Source: Magnetospirillum gryphiswaldense MSR-1 v2
GTDB taxonomy: Bacteria; Pseudomonadota; Alphaproteobacteria; Rhodospirillales; Magnetospirillaceae
Assembly: GCF_000513295.1 (NCBI RefSeq)
Contig: NC_023065.1
Coordinates: 2,650,501-2,714,500 of the forward strand
DNA: 64,000 nucleotides
Reading direction: 5' to 3'
Shown: positions 35,011 through 43,269 of the stretch, in pieces
Layout of the letters: each line of letters begins with the position of its first letter
Numbering within the stretch: position 1 is the first letter of the stretch
Translations under genes and position numbers: made by a program
The notes under the pieces: generated by a model
The model's database searches: none
Seen by the model: the letters and a program-made list of their open reading frames with translations, nothing else
Told to the model about the DNA's origin: nothing

Positions 35011-37364
35011 ACGTTCGTGCGGTTCTGTCCCGTCTCCCCGTAGCCGCTCAGGTAATTGTTGCGCTGTTCATACTGGGGCTGGGCAGCCACGCCGCGGTGT
35101 TTGGAATGTCGGTGTGGGATGCTCTCCGACGCGCACAGCACGAAGCAATTATCGATCTTCGAGGACAACTTCATCTTGCTCAAGGGCTGGCGGGCCACCT
35201 CGTGGATGAAAATCACCGGGATGAGCTCGCTGTCTTGCTCAAATCTCTGGCCATATTGGCCCATGACGATGTTGCGCTGCTGGTAAACGATGAAGGCCAC
35301 GTAGTGGAAAATTCTGACGCTGAGCTTTCCCGACATTTGCTCGACACGCCTTGGTTCCGCCGCCTTACCCTGTCAGAAGTTAATTCTGTTACGGTTAAAT
35401 CGTGGACAGATGATCACGTTTATGGCGTGGCGCCAATTTGTAAAGTCGTACCGGGCACCATCTCGGAGCGTAAATGTGTGTATCTGCTAGTTGAACATGG
35501 AACTGCGTGGCGCTTATCCGCCGCTACGTTTGCCGAACTTAAACGCAGTGCGGCAGTGCTCGGAATAAATGTTCTCTTTTCTCTCCTCTGCTGGTGGATC
35601 ATCAATGAGGCCGTGGCAAAGCCCAGCCAGAGGATTATTAAATCGATTTTACGCTTCCGTGGCGGTGATCGGACGGCACGCTGCACCTTAGCCGGTTCTG
35701 ATGAGTTAGCAGGAATTTCGTTGGCAATTGATAAGGCCTTTGAGACCATTACAGATCAACAGCAGGACCTCCAGCTTCTTGAAACCGCCGTTAGCCAAAG
35801 TCCGGCGGCAATTGTCCTCATTGACGCTGAAGGTATTGTTCAGTTTCGGAATAGGGCCCATCAGCGCATCCACGGACCGGATGAGTCAGCCATAACCGCA
35901 TTGCTTCAAGACGGAAGGCTCCGATCCGAGGCATGGTCGGGGGAGTTTTTTGACGAGAAGGCGAGTCGATGGTTGAGAGCGGTGGTCTCCCCTATCGAGG
36001 ACGACGCAGGGCAAATCACTCACAACCTAATCATCACCGAGGACATTACCGACCAGAAAGGGTATGAAGCAGCACTCTTCCGAAAGGAGACCGTGGACGA
36101 TTTGACGGGGCTCCCGAACCGTGACTTCGGGCGCGAGCGACTTCGTCAGGTCCTTGGTGGCGGCACCATGACGGCAGTTATCTATCTCGACATCGACGGG
36201 CTGACACGAGTCAACGAGACATTTGGCTACGAGTGTGGCAACGAAGTAATTAAAGCCGTTGCACAGCGTCTTCAGGAACTGTTTCCTCCGCCCGCCATGG
36301 TCTGTCGCCAGGCTGGAGACGAGTTCCTCCTCGTCCTTCCTGGCCTGGGTATCGCTAGTGAGGCAGAAATTCAAGCGGCCCGAGCTTTGCGCGAATGCAG
36401 TGCACTATACTCCGTGGCAGGGTCAATGATTACGTTGACCCTTCGGGCTGGTGTGGCGGTGTTCCCACGCGATGGCAGCGATGCGGCAAGTCTTATCGAT
36501 GACGCCTATTCTGCTGCAATTAGGGCGCGTGAAACCGGCGGCGGCACCTATCGCCTGTTTAATCGGACTCTCGACGAACAGGTCAAACGCCAATTCGAAC
36601 TTGATAACGACCTGCGCCAAGCGGTGGCACGTGATGAACTGCGCCTGTTCGCTCAGGCGTATGTCACTCCGGCCGATGGGATTGTGCGCGGAGCGGAAGC
36701 TTTGGTGCGCTGGGAGCGAGATGGCGCACTCGTCTCGCCGGGAGAATTCATCCCTCTCGCCGAGCGCAACGGAGCCATTGTCCCGATCAGCGAGTGGATC
36801 GTCGAAAATGCTGCGAAAGCATCGTCTGCAATGTCGGATCACCTCGGCTTTCCGGTGCCCATCTCAGTGAACATCAGTGCCGTGGAATTCCGCAGCACGG
36901 GCCTGCTATCGCGTCTTGAAGGCATTCGGGAACTCTATCCCCTGGCGGCCATTGAAATCGAGGTCACCGAGGGGGTATTTGCCGGGGATATGAAGACCGC
37001 TGGAGCCTATCTTAAGACCATTGATGAAATGGGCTTCCCGCTGGCAATCGACGATTTCGGCACCGGATATTCATCACTCAGCTATCTTCGGGACTTTCCC
37101 TTCTCAAAGCTTAAGATCGATCGAAGTTTTATAGTTGATATGGTTGAACGCCCCCGCCACCGCGATATTGTCGCGGCAACTGTGGCTTTGGCCCATCACT
37201 TGGGGCTCGTTGTTACTGCCGAGGGGGTTGAAGACCAAGCCCAAAATGACCTGCTCAAAGCCATGGGGGTCGATTACATCCAAGGGTATTTATTCCACAA
37301 ACCGGCTCCGATAGAGCTGTTTGAGGACCTGATTAGGCGGAAACGTTACGAAGGCCAATCCTGA
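35007..37364 (+). CDS. Membrane c-di-GMP phosphodiesterase (PAS-GGDEF-EAL)
   Basis: A 785-residue protein: membrane helix (about 14-34), periplasmic domain (35-175), second helix (about 186-205), HAMP-like linker, PAS (about 255-350), GGDEF (355-510) and EAL (525-775). The GGDEF site is AGDEF, a substitution at the first Gly that often lowers or removes cyclase activity. The EAL domain keeps GAEALVRW, AIDDFGTGYSSLSYL and VTAEGVE, so c-di-GMP hydrolysis is expected. Translation is coupled to the preceding binding-protein gene, and the zinc-ribbon gene follows without a gap. Confidence 0.9.
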   Translation: MNVRAVLSRLPVAAQVIVALFILGLGSHAAVFGMSVWDALRRAQHEAIIDLRGQLHLAQGLAGHLVDENHRDELAVLLKSLAILAHDDVALLVNDEGHVVENSDAELSRHLLDTPWFRRLTLSEVNSVTVKSWTDDHVYGVAPICKVVPGTISERKCVYLLVEHGTAWRLSAATFAELKRSAAVLGINVLFSLLCWWIINEAVAKPSQRIIKSILRFRGGDRTARCTLAGSDELAGISLAIDKAFETITDQQQDLQLLETAVSQSPAAIVLIDAEGIVQFRNRAHQRIHGPDESAITALLQDGRLRSEAWSGEFFDEKASRWLRAVVSPIEDDAGQITHNLIITEDITDQKGYEAALFRKETVDDLTGLPNRDFGRERLRQVLGGGTMTAVIYLDIDGLTRVNETFGYECGNEVIKAVAQRLQELFPPPAMVCRQAGDEFLLVLPGLGIASEAEIQAARALRECSALYSVAGSMITLTLRAGVAVFPRDGSDAASLIDDAYSAAIRARETGGGTYRLFNRTLDEQVKRQFELDNDLRQAVARDELRLFAQAYVTPADGIVRGAEALVRWERDGALVSPGEFIPLAERNGAIVPISEWIVENAAKASSAMSDHLGFPVPISVNISAVEFRSTGLLSRLEGIRELYPLAAIEIEVTEGVFAGDMKTAGAYLKTIDEMGFPLAIDDFGTGYSSLSYLRDFPFSKLKIDRSFIVDMVERPRHRDIVAATVALAHHLGLVVTAEGVEDQAQNDLLKAMGVDYIQGYLFHKPAPIELFEDLIRRKRYEGQS

Positions 37365-37823
37365 ATGTCAACGCCATCTAAACACCTGATAATTTCGGAA
37401 GAGACGCGCCTGATTCTAGACGAAATTCAGGCATTGCGGAAAGAGGTAGCCGCTCTTCGCGAGGAGAGTCATGGCGTGGTGCTCGATATTCGCGACATGG
37501 TGGCTGAGATCCATGCCATGGAAAAGGTTGAAAAGGCTGTTGAGGCCGGACTTGCCCAGGTCGAAGAGAGTCTGGAGCAAGCCATGGGAGAAAGTCAGCC
37601 ATCAATGATAACGTGCGAAGCTTGCGGGTCTGACGTTGAGCGGCATGAGGCGGAGAGCGAGTTCCTGCTGATTTGCAAGGCTTGCGGCCACACAGCCTTT
37701 GCCAATCGGCGTGTAACTCCCGACCGACGGCTACTCGCCGATCGCCGGAAACAGGGGCAGTCCATCGGCGAAGAAATGCCAGAGATTGAACCGGCGGCTC
37801 CACCTGACTGGACGCAACATTAA
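37365..37823 (+). CDS. Coiled-coil zinc-ribbon protein
   Basis: A 152-residue protein starting directly after the phosphodiesterase stop. Residues about 8-75 form a coiled coil (RLILDEIQALRKEVAALREE). Residues about 83-110 contain CEACGSDVE and CKACGHTAF, a four-cysteine zinc ribbon. The acidic tail has no known motif. No family is recognised. Tight linkage to the binding protein and phosphodiesterase suggests an accessory or adaptor role in the same pathway; that is inference. Confidence 0.6.
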   Translation: MSTPSKHLIISEETRLILDEIQALRKEVAALREESHGVVLDIRDMVAEIHAMEKVEKAVEAGLAQVEESLEQAMGESQPSMITCEACGSDVERHEAESEFLLICKACGHTAFANRRVTPDRRLLADRRKQGQSIGEEMPEIEPAAPPDWTQH

Positions 37824-37994
37824 CACCCGACGGCTGTTAGCGACAGGAATGGGTCAGCTACAGCCGATTGGCTCCAGTACGGCAGCCGACAGCAGTGACC
37901 CATTTGTCCGATGATAACGCGCAACTCTCGCCGCTTAAATATAATGTTTAGCTGAGGTAGCCTCGGGGCATAAGATGTGGGCTGAGCAACAACC

Positions 37995-38438
37995 ATGAAT
38001 AGCGATCTGTATTGTCTTATTTATACCAGCAGCGCCTGGAACGATATGCAGGCAGAGGACATCCGCGCGCTCGCAAGTCGATCATCTGCCAATAATAAGT
38101 CAAAAAATATTAGTGGTGTATTGCTGTATCATGACCGAACATTTTTCCAAATTTTGGAAGGTCCAGAGAGTAATGTTCTTGCTCTTTATGACTTAATTCA
38201 AAGAGATAGGCGGCATTATGGGGCGTTTGCACTCTATGACGGGGTGATACAGCGTAGAAATTTTTCCAATTGGGGAATGGCCGTGACGGACATCAGCGCC
38301 TTTGCACAAGATGACGCAGATCTATTCCGCTCACTCGTTGATGCTGGACCGCAACTTGGAACGCAATCGGCAATGACCTCTCGGATTGAGCGTCTTATTT
38401 CGTCATTCAGAAAGGCTGTCGGCGCGGAAGATGAGTGA
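37995..38438 (+). CDS. BLUF-domain blue-light photoreceptor
   Basis: A 147-residue short-type BLUF protein. The N-terminal strand LYCLIYTSSAW carries the light-sensing Tyr (about residues 6-10). NNKSKNISGVLLYHDRTFFQ (about 33-52) holds the flavin-binding Asn and the key Gln, and FSNWGMAVTD contains the Trp near the flavin. It binds FAD and changes hydrogen bonding on blue light. It has no output domain, so it must act on another protein; the EAL phosphodiesterase 0.6 kb upstream is a plausible target, as seen for other BLUF/EAL pairs. Confidence 0.88.
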   Translation: MNSDLYCLIYTSSAWNDMQAEDIRALASRSSANNKSKNISGVLLYHDRTFFQILEGPESNVLALYDLIQRDRRHYGAFALYDGVIQRRNFSNWGMAVTDISAFAQDDADLFRSLVDAGPQLGTQSAMTSRIERLISSFRKAVGAEDE

Positions 38439-38640
38439 ATCTGGGTTACTCTGGCGACAGCCAAAAGACCCCGGCGCTGCATCTGACTGCCCCCCTGACC
38501 GTCATTCACGGAGAGGGGCCTCTGCCCCCTCCTGCCTTTTATGAGCCGCCTACCTCAAGAAAACTACCCGGTGTCAAGCCACGCGCATGGGGGTGCAGCG
38601 CGAGATGAAATCGGGGAGAATCGTCATCCCAGGATTGCAT
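38439..38640. other. Convergent intergenic spacer
   Basis: About 200 bases between convergent genes. The imperfect inverted run GAGAGGGGCC then GCCCCCTCCT near 38510-38535 may act as a terminator for one or both. Nothing else is seen. Confidence 0.35.
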
Positions 38641-39411
38641 CTATTTCGTCGCCGCCCACATTATTGCTGGGTCGCCATCGTCCTTGTTGCAAAGCTCGGT
38701 GATGATGGCCGATGAGATTCGGGGCGGAGTCTCGCCATTGATGCTCAGAAGTCCCTTCTTCACCAGCCGCATACCCGACGCGGCACATATCCGGCGTGGA
38801 ACACCTCTGGCGGTCACCACCGGCACGCCGTTCACGGTCGATACCTCCAATGGCCCACCAAACATATGGGTAGCAGGTACTTCTCCCTGAGCAGCCAATA
38901 TGATCTGCTCTACAAACTTCGTAGTCTCATTCGGGTCATAGTCGCCGTCGGCTTTACGGCTGCTCCATCCAAGGTATATCCCTAGCAGAACCAACAGAAC
39001 GGCTGTGACGCCGGCTCCCACGATGATCGGGTTGCCAGTGACCTGGCCCGCCAGTCTGGGTTGAGCGCGGTGGCCGTGATCCACTACGACATTAACGGAC
39101 CTTTTTTCTGGATCCATATGGGTATCGCGTGGTAGCCGCCGCTCTTTGGCAACCTGAAGAACCTTGACGCAACCTCTCACTGCGGAGCGCATGGCTTCGG
39201 GCGAGTGATGGGAGGGTATTGAGGCAACTATATCACGAACTTTCTGGGAAAGTTCGTTGCGCAGATCTTTTGACGATGTTCTTCGCAGCATCATCGCAAG
39301 GGCAAGAAGCGAAAGTTCTTCTAATTTTACGGGCGAGTTTACCGACGGCAACTTCCGTATAATTTCCTGGAAGACGGCGTCTGTTTCTTCCGGGGAAAGC
39401 CGTTTCTCCAT
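38641..39411 (-). CDS. Single-pass membrane protein of unknown function
   Basis: A 256-residue protein from ATG 39411 (MEKRLSPEETDAVFQEIIRK); a GTG at 39417 is possible. A helical cytoplasmic part (1-140) is followed by one membrane helix (about 131-153: VGAGVTAVLLVLLGIYLGWS) and a C-terminal domain (about 175-256) with CAASGMRLVKKGLLSINGET. The C-terminal domain should be outside the cytoplasm. No family is recognised and no operon partner is evident; the next gene ends 190 bases upstream. Confidence 0.6.
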   Translation of the reverse strand: MEKRLSPEETDAVFQEIIRKLPSVNSPVKLEELSLLALAMMLRRTSSKDLRNELSQKVRDIVASIPSHHSPEAMRSAVRGCVKVLQVAKERRLPRDTHMDPEKRSVNVVVDHGHRAQPRLAGQVTGNPIIVGAGVTAVLLVLLGIYLGWSSRKADGDYDPNETTKFVEQIILAAQGEVPATHMFGGPLEVSTVNGVPVVTARGVPRRICAASGMRLVKKGLLSINGETPPRISSAIITELCNKDDGDPAIMWAATK

Positions 39412-39607
39412 AGGCACATCCCATCCAGCAAGGGTTGCCCTCCGATGATATGATATCCAAGGTCTATTAAGGATGCGTTATGCCACCTTTTGACAAGCAA
39501 GACTGCTCGCCCTCCGGACAATGAACGGTGCATGCAGGTCAGGTAGCGGCCGGTTAGCCCGGATGCGTTCGTAACAGGGGAGCCACTTCCGGCCCTGGCT
39601 CGTCAAT

Positions 39608-42154
39608 TTATCCAGTGGCGAGGGGCAGGCATGCCAGCTTGGTAGTCACCCGCGCCAGCAAGGGCAGTTCCAGGCGGTTGACCAGGCTCTCCACCCAGAT
39701 CAGGGCATTATCGCAATCTGTTAAATCCGCACGTCCGGCAGCGATCCACTCTTCCATGGCGCTTACGTCCCCCTCTCGAGTAAGGCGGGCGAGTTCACCC
39801 CAATCAAATTTCGTCTCGCCGGTAGCGACTTTTATGACCAGATGCCACAGTGTTTCCAGTATCGCTTCCGAAGATCCCGGCTTCAGCAGTGTAGCGTCGA
39901 AGCGCATGTCTGTCGGAAGATTTTCGGGCGGACGAGGCGCGGCAGAGGACAGAAGGACCACCGGCACCCCAGGCTGCAGGGCGCGCGCCTCGCGCAATAC
40001 CGACCAGCCATCCGTCTCTGGCATCATCTGGTCGGTCACCACGAGGTGCCACTCGCCTGTCCGAAGCTGTGTGAGCGCAGCGTTTCCACCGGATGCCGTT
40101 TCGACGGAAAATCCGGCGTCCTCGCAAATTTCGCGCAGTTGGTCGAGATACCCTGCATCGTCGTCGACCAGCAGGATATGCGGGGAATTGGAGGGGGGCG
40201 GTCCGGCGTGCAGCTGACTTGGTACGACAGGTGGAGACGGTCCGATAACGGGAAGGCGCAGGGAAAAGACAAACTGGCTACCCTGGCCGGGCGTGCTCTG
40301 GGCGCTGATTTCGCCGCCCATCTGACGAACGAGTTCCCGGCAGATGGGCAGTCCGAGTCCGAATCCTCTTTCGCATCCCTCTTCCTGGCCGCGGATGAAC
40401 GGCTCAAAAATGCTTTGCAGCGTTTCAACTGGAATTCCCTCGCCATCGTCTTCCACCATGAAATTCAGCACGGCCTCGTCGGCGTCTGCCAGGGCCTGGC
40501 AGGTGAGGCTGAGCGTGCCGTTGTGGGTATGGCGGTTGGCGTTGGCAAGCAGGTTGTCCAGTACCTGGCGAAGGCGTTCACCGTCGGCTTTGATGTCGAT
40601 GGCAAGGTCGCCTTGGAAATGGCAATTCAAGTGGTTGTTCCGCTCTTCGACGACGATGCGTGTGCTTTGCGCGATTTCCTCCAGCCACGGTCGCAGCGCC
40701 AGCTGGCCGGGGGATATACGCAACTGGCCGGCCTCGGCGCGCGCCTCATCGAGCAGTTCGTCGATTTGCCGCAGCAGCCGCAGGGTACTGCTTTCGATGC
40801 CCCGTGTGCCTTCTGCTAGGCTGAGCTTTGCCGAGTTGCGGCCGAGCATTCGGCTGTACCCGAGAATCGTGTTTAGCGGCGAGCGCAACTCGTGGCTGAC
40901 GCGCGCGAAGAAGGCCGATTTTGCGGCCTGCACCCGTTCCGCAACCAGTAACCGCTCGCGGAGTTGCCGGGTTCTCTCCACTAGGCCGACGAGTATCAAT
41001 GGGGCAGCCAATAGGAAAAAGTGGGTGCTGAACGCCATTGCACCCACGAAGGGCAGCCAGCCGAGATTTGCCATCTGGCGGGCGGTTTCAGTCGCCAGGG
41101 CAAGAAAGAAAGCCAGCAGGAAAATCCGGGCGTTGGCATACCCGCACCGCCAGCACTCGATGGTAAACGCGATGGTGGCAAGGTTGTGCGCTACCACGGC
41201 CAAAGACATGATGCGCACGCCCTCGCCGTACTGGAATGGTGCGATCAGTGCGCCAATGACGGCAGCCCAGCGCAGAACGGTCAACAGACGGTTGGCGCGT
41301 GGCATGCTGCCCGGAAGATTCAGTGCATGGCTTACCACTTTTGACAGGCTGAAGAACGCCAGCAAGGCCAACGGTGCTAGGGTGAAGGGCGGTAGCGGCC
41401 GGTCAGCGAACCAAAGATAGGTACTGAGGAAGTTCTGCCGACTGGCCTCCAGGCCGGCCAAGCCAAACAGCATCAGCCCGAGCCAGAGGTATTGGGTCTC
41501 ACGCAGTCGTAGGAAGGCCAGCAGCGCAAGCAGACTGCACACAACGAAGCCGGACAAGAGCGCAGAGAGCTTCATCAGGTCGATGCTGTCGGCGAATCGA
41601 TAGGCCGTCGGCTCCCAAAGGAACGTTTCCATGTTGGTGGCACCGCGTGCATCTACGCGCAGTAACACCTCGTGCTCCGCACCGGGCATGAGAGCCAGTG
41701 GAAACACCGGATCGACCGCGATGATCGGCTTTTCGTCGCGGGCGATACCTCGCCCAGAGTGAAGCACAAGCCAGTCGTTGCCCGTACGCTCATAATAATC
41801 GACGCGCAAGGACTTGGCCGTGCCAGCGACCAGCCAACGCGTCGCAGGCATCGAGCCAGCGTAGTGCAGCCTGACATGCAGCCAGAACACGCCGGCACTA
41901 AAAGTGGTGATCAGATCTCGCCGGCTTGCAGGCCGGAACTCATCCAGCCGGGCTAGCGCATCGTCAAGCATGAAGCTTTGCGTGGGATCAGGCAACAGGC
42001 TCAGGTGCGCGGACAGATCGATCAGCACAGCGTCGGCGGGGATGGATGCTGCGGGGGGCTGGGGAGCCTTGTCCGCCCAAGCCGGCCCGCTGACGGCCAG
42101 CAGCAACAGCAGGGGCAGGAACCACATCAGCCAGTGCCGCAGTCTGACTATCAA
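39608..42154 (-). CDS. 7TM-DISM hybrid histidine kinase
   Basis: An 848-residue protein. It has a signal peptide (1-27), an extracellular DISM-type sensor (about 35-190), seven membrane helices (about 193-400), HisKA with the His in FFARVSHELRSPLNTILGY (about 425-443), an HATPase (about 530-640, with VEDDGEGIPVETLQ and GFGLGLPICRELV), and a receiver domain (about 668-785, HILLVDDDAGYL and VVTDQMMPETDGW). A C-terminal tail of about 60 residues has no known motif. It overlaps the upstream REC-AraC gene by 4 bases, so they form one signalling unit. Confidence 0.9.
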   Translation of the reverse strand: MIVRLRHWLMWFLPLLLLLAVSGPAWADKAPQPPAASIPADAVLIDLSAHLSLLPDPTQSFMLDDALARLDEFRPASRRDLITTFSAGVFWLHVRLHYAGSMPATRWLVAGTAKSLRVDYYERTGNDWLVLHSGRGIARDEKPIIAVDPVFPLALMPGAEHEVLLRVDARGATNMETFLWEPTAYRFADSIDLMKLSALLSGFVVCSLLALLAFLRLRETQYLWLGLMLFGLAGLEASRQNFLSTYLWFADRPLPPFTLAPLALLAFFSLSKVVSHALNLPGSMPRANRLLTVLRWAAVIGALIAPFQYGEGVRIMSLAVVAHNLATIAFTIECWRCGYANARIFLLAFFLALATETARQMANLGWLPFVGAMAFSTHFFLLAAPLILVGLVERTRQLRERLLVAERVQAAKSAFFARVSHELRSPLNTILGYSRMLGRNSAKLSLAEGTRGIESSTLRLLRQIDELLDEARAEAGQLRISPGQLALRPWLEEIAQSTRIVVEERNNHLNCHFQGDLAIDIKADGERLRQVLDNLLANANRHTHNGTLSLTCQALADADEAVLNFMVEDDGEGIPVETLQSIFEPFIRGQEEGCERGFGLGLPICRELVRQMGGEISAQSTPGQGSQFVFSLRLPVIGPSPPVVPSQLHAGPPPSNSPHILLVDDDAGYLDQLREICEDAGFSVETASGGNAALTQLRTGEWHLVVTDQMMPETDGWSVLREARALQPGVPVVLLSSAAPRPPENLPTDMRFDATLLKPGSSEAILETLWHLVIKVATGETKFDWGELARLTREGDVSAMEEWIAAGRADLTDCDNALIWVESLVNRLELPLLARVTTKLACLPLATG

Positions 42155-42942
42155 GATTCGCTATCCCCGGCCGTCTCGTCGCCCGCGCGTCGGCGAAAAT
42201 CGCGTGGCGAGCATTCGAATCGGTTTTTGAACGCGGTAGCGAAATTGGCCGACGACCCGTAGCCGCAATGGGCAGCGATATCGGCGACGGCCGCATCGGT
42301 CTGAATCAGCAACTGGCGCGCCAGCTTCAGGCGCTGTTCACGCAGCCAGCCGAACACCGTTAGCTGGAATGCCTCGTGAAACGCGTCGTACAGGCGCTTC
42401 TCGCTAGTGCCCAAATGACGAACCAACGTGTTCATCGATGGCGGGTTGCTCAAGTTCTCCAGCAGCAGGGTCGCGGCTGCGGTAACCAGAGCCGACTGGC
42501 CCGGCGTGCTACTGGCTGTGATGCTTGGCGCCGAGCCGAGACGGCGGGAAAGTTCCAGATGGATGCCGATCCTGGACAGCACTTCTTCCTCGCTCACGAA
42601 GGGCTTGATGATGTAATCCACCGCACCAAGCGAGAGGCCGTTCAGCCGGTCGGCCTTGTCTTCGGCTGCGGTGAGGAATATGACCGGAATCGCCTGCGTG
42701 CGGGTGTCGCCTTTCAGGCGTCGCAGCGTGGCAAAGCCGTCAAGACCTGGCATCCGCACGTCCAGCAGGATCAAGTCCGGCAACTTGATCTGCGCCTTGC
42801 GGTAGCCATCCATGCCGTCGAAACTCACCAGGGTGCGCCATTTGCGCGCGGCCAACATGTCGATCAGAACGCGCAGGTCCATGATTGAATCGTCGATCAT
42901 CAGGATTGTGGGGGCGGCGGCGTGCCCCGGCGGCGGCGTCAT
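42151..42942 (-). CDS. Response regulator with AraC-type DNA-binding domain
   Basis: A 263-residue protein if begun at ATG 42942 (MTPPPGHAAAPTILMIDDSI); a GTG at 42993 adds 17 residues, and neither start has a strong ribosome site. The receiver domain (about 10-130) has acidic residues in MIDDSIMDLR and the phosphorylation Asp in LILLDVRMPGLDGF. The AraC/XylS helix-turn-helix is C-terminal (about 165-255: MNTLVRHLGTSEKRLYDAFH and ADIAAHCGYGSSANFATAFK). It is translated with the hybrid kinase and is probably its output, controlling unknown promoters. Confidence 0.85.
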   Translation of the reverse strand: MTPPPGHAAAPTILMIDDSIMDLRVLIDMLAARKWRTLVSFDGMDGYRKAQIKLPDLILLDVRMPGLDGFATLRRLKGDTRTQAIPVIFLTAAEDKADRLNGLSLGAVDYIIKPFVSEEEVLSRIGIHLELSRRLGSAPSITASSTPGQSALVTAAATLLLENLSNPPSMNTLVRHLGTSEKRLYDAFHEAFQLTVFGWLREQRLKLARQLLIQTDAAVADIAAHCGYGSSANFATAFKNRFECSPRDFRRRAGDETAGDSES

Positions 42943-42993
42943 GGCAAAACAGACGTCCTTGATAGCGACTGACGACAGGGTAAACGGTCTCAC

Positions 42994-43269
42994 AAAAAAA
43001 CGCAGCCGCCATACAAAAAAATTCTCTCCAGAACGTATGGCCCCGTCCGCAAGTAGTTTTCTCGATCAGCCAAAAGCTGTCTGCGTCAAAGTATCCAGCC
43101 TCGGAGCATTCACCCGGCCAAGATGGATGTCCGTATATCCCGGGCTTCATAAAACTTAAAATCTAGAATGCCATTTTTGAGGCATGCCTATGCGGTAGCT
43201 GTCAACTTTAATGATCGCGTGTCTAGAGCTTAGCTTTGAGATCGATGATCCATATCGCCTAGGGCACGA
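42994..43269. other. Intergenic spacer
   Basis: About 275 bases, AT-richer than the surrounding genes. It should contain the promoter for the REC-AraC/hybrid kinase unit (43000-43150). No repeats, terminator hairpin or small frame stands out. Confidence 0.4.
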
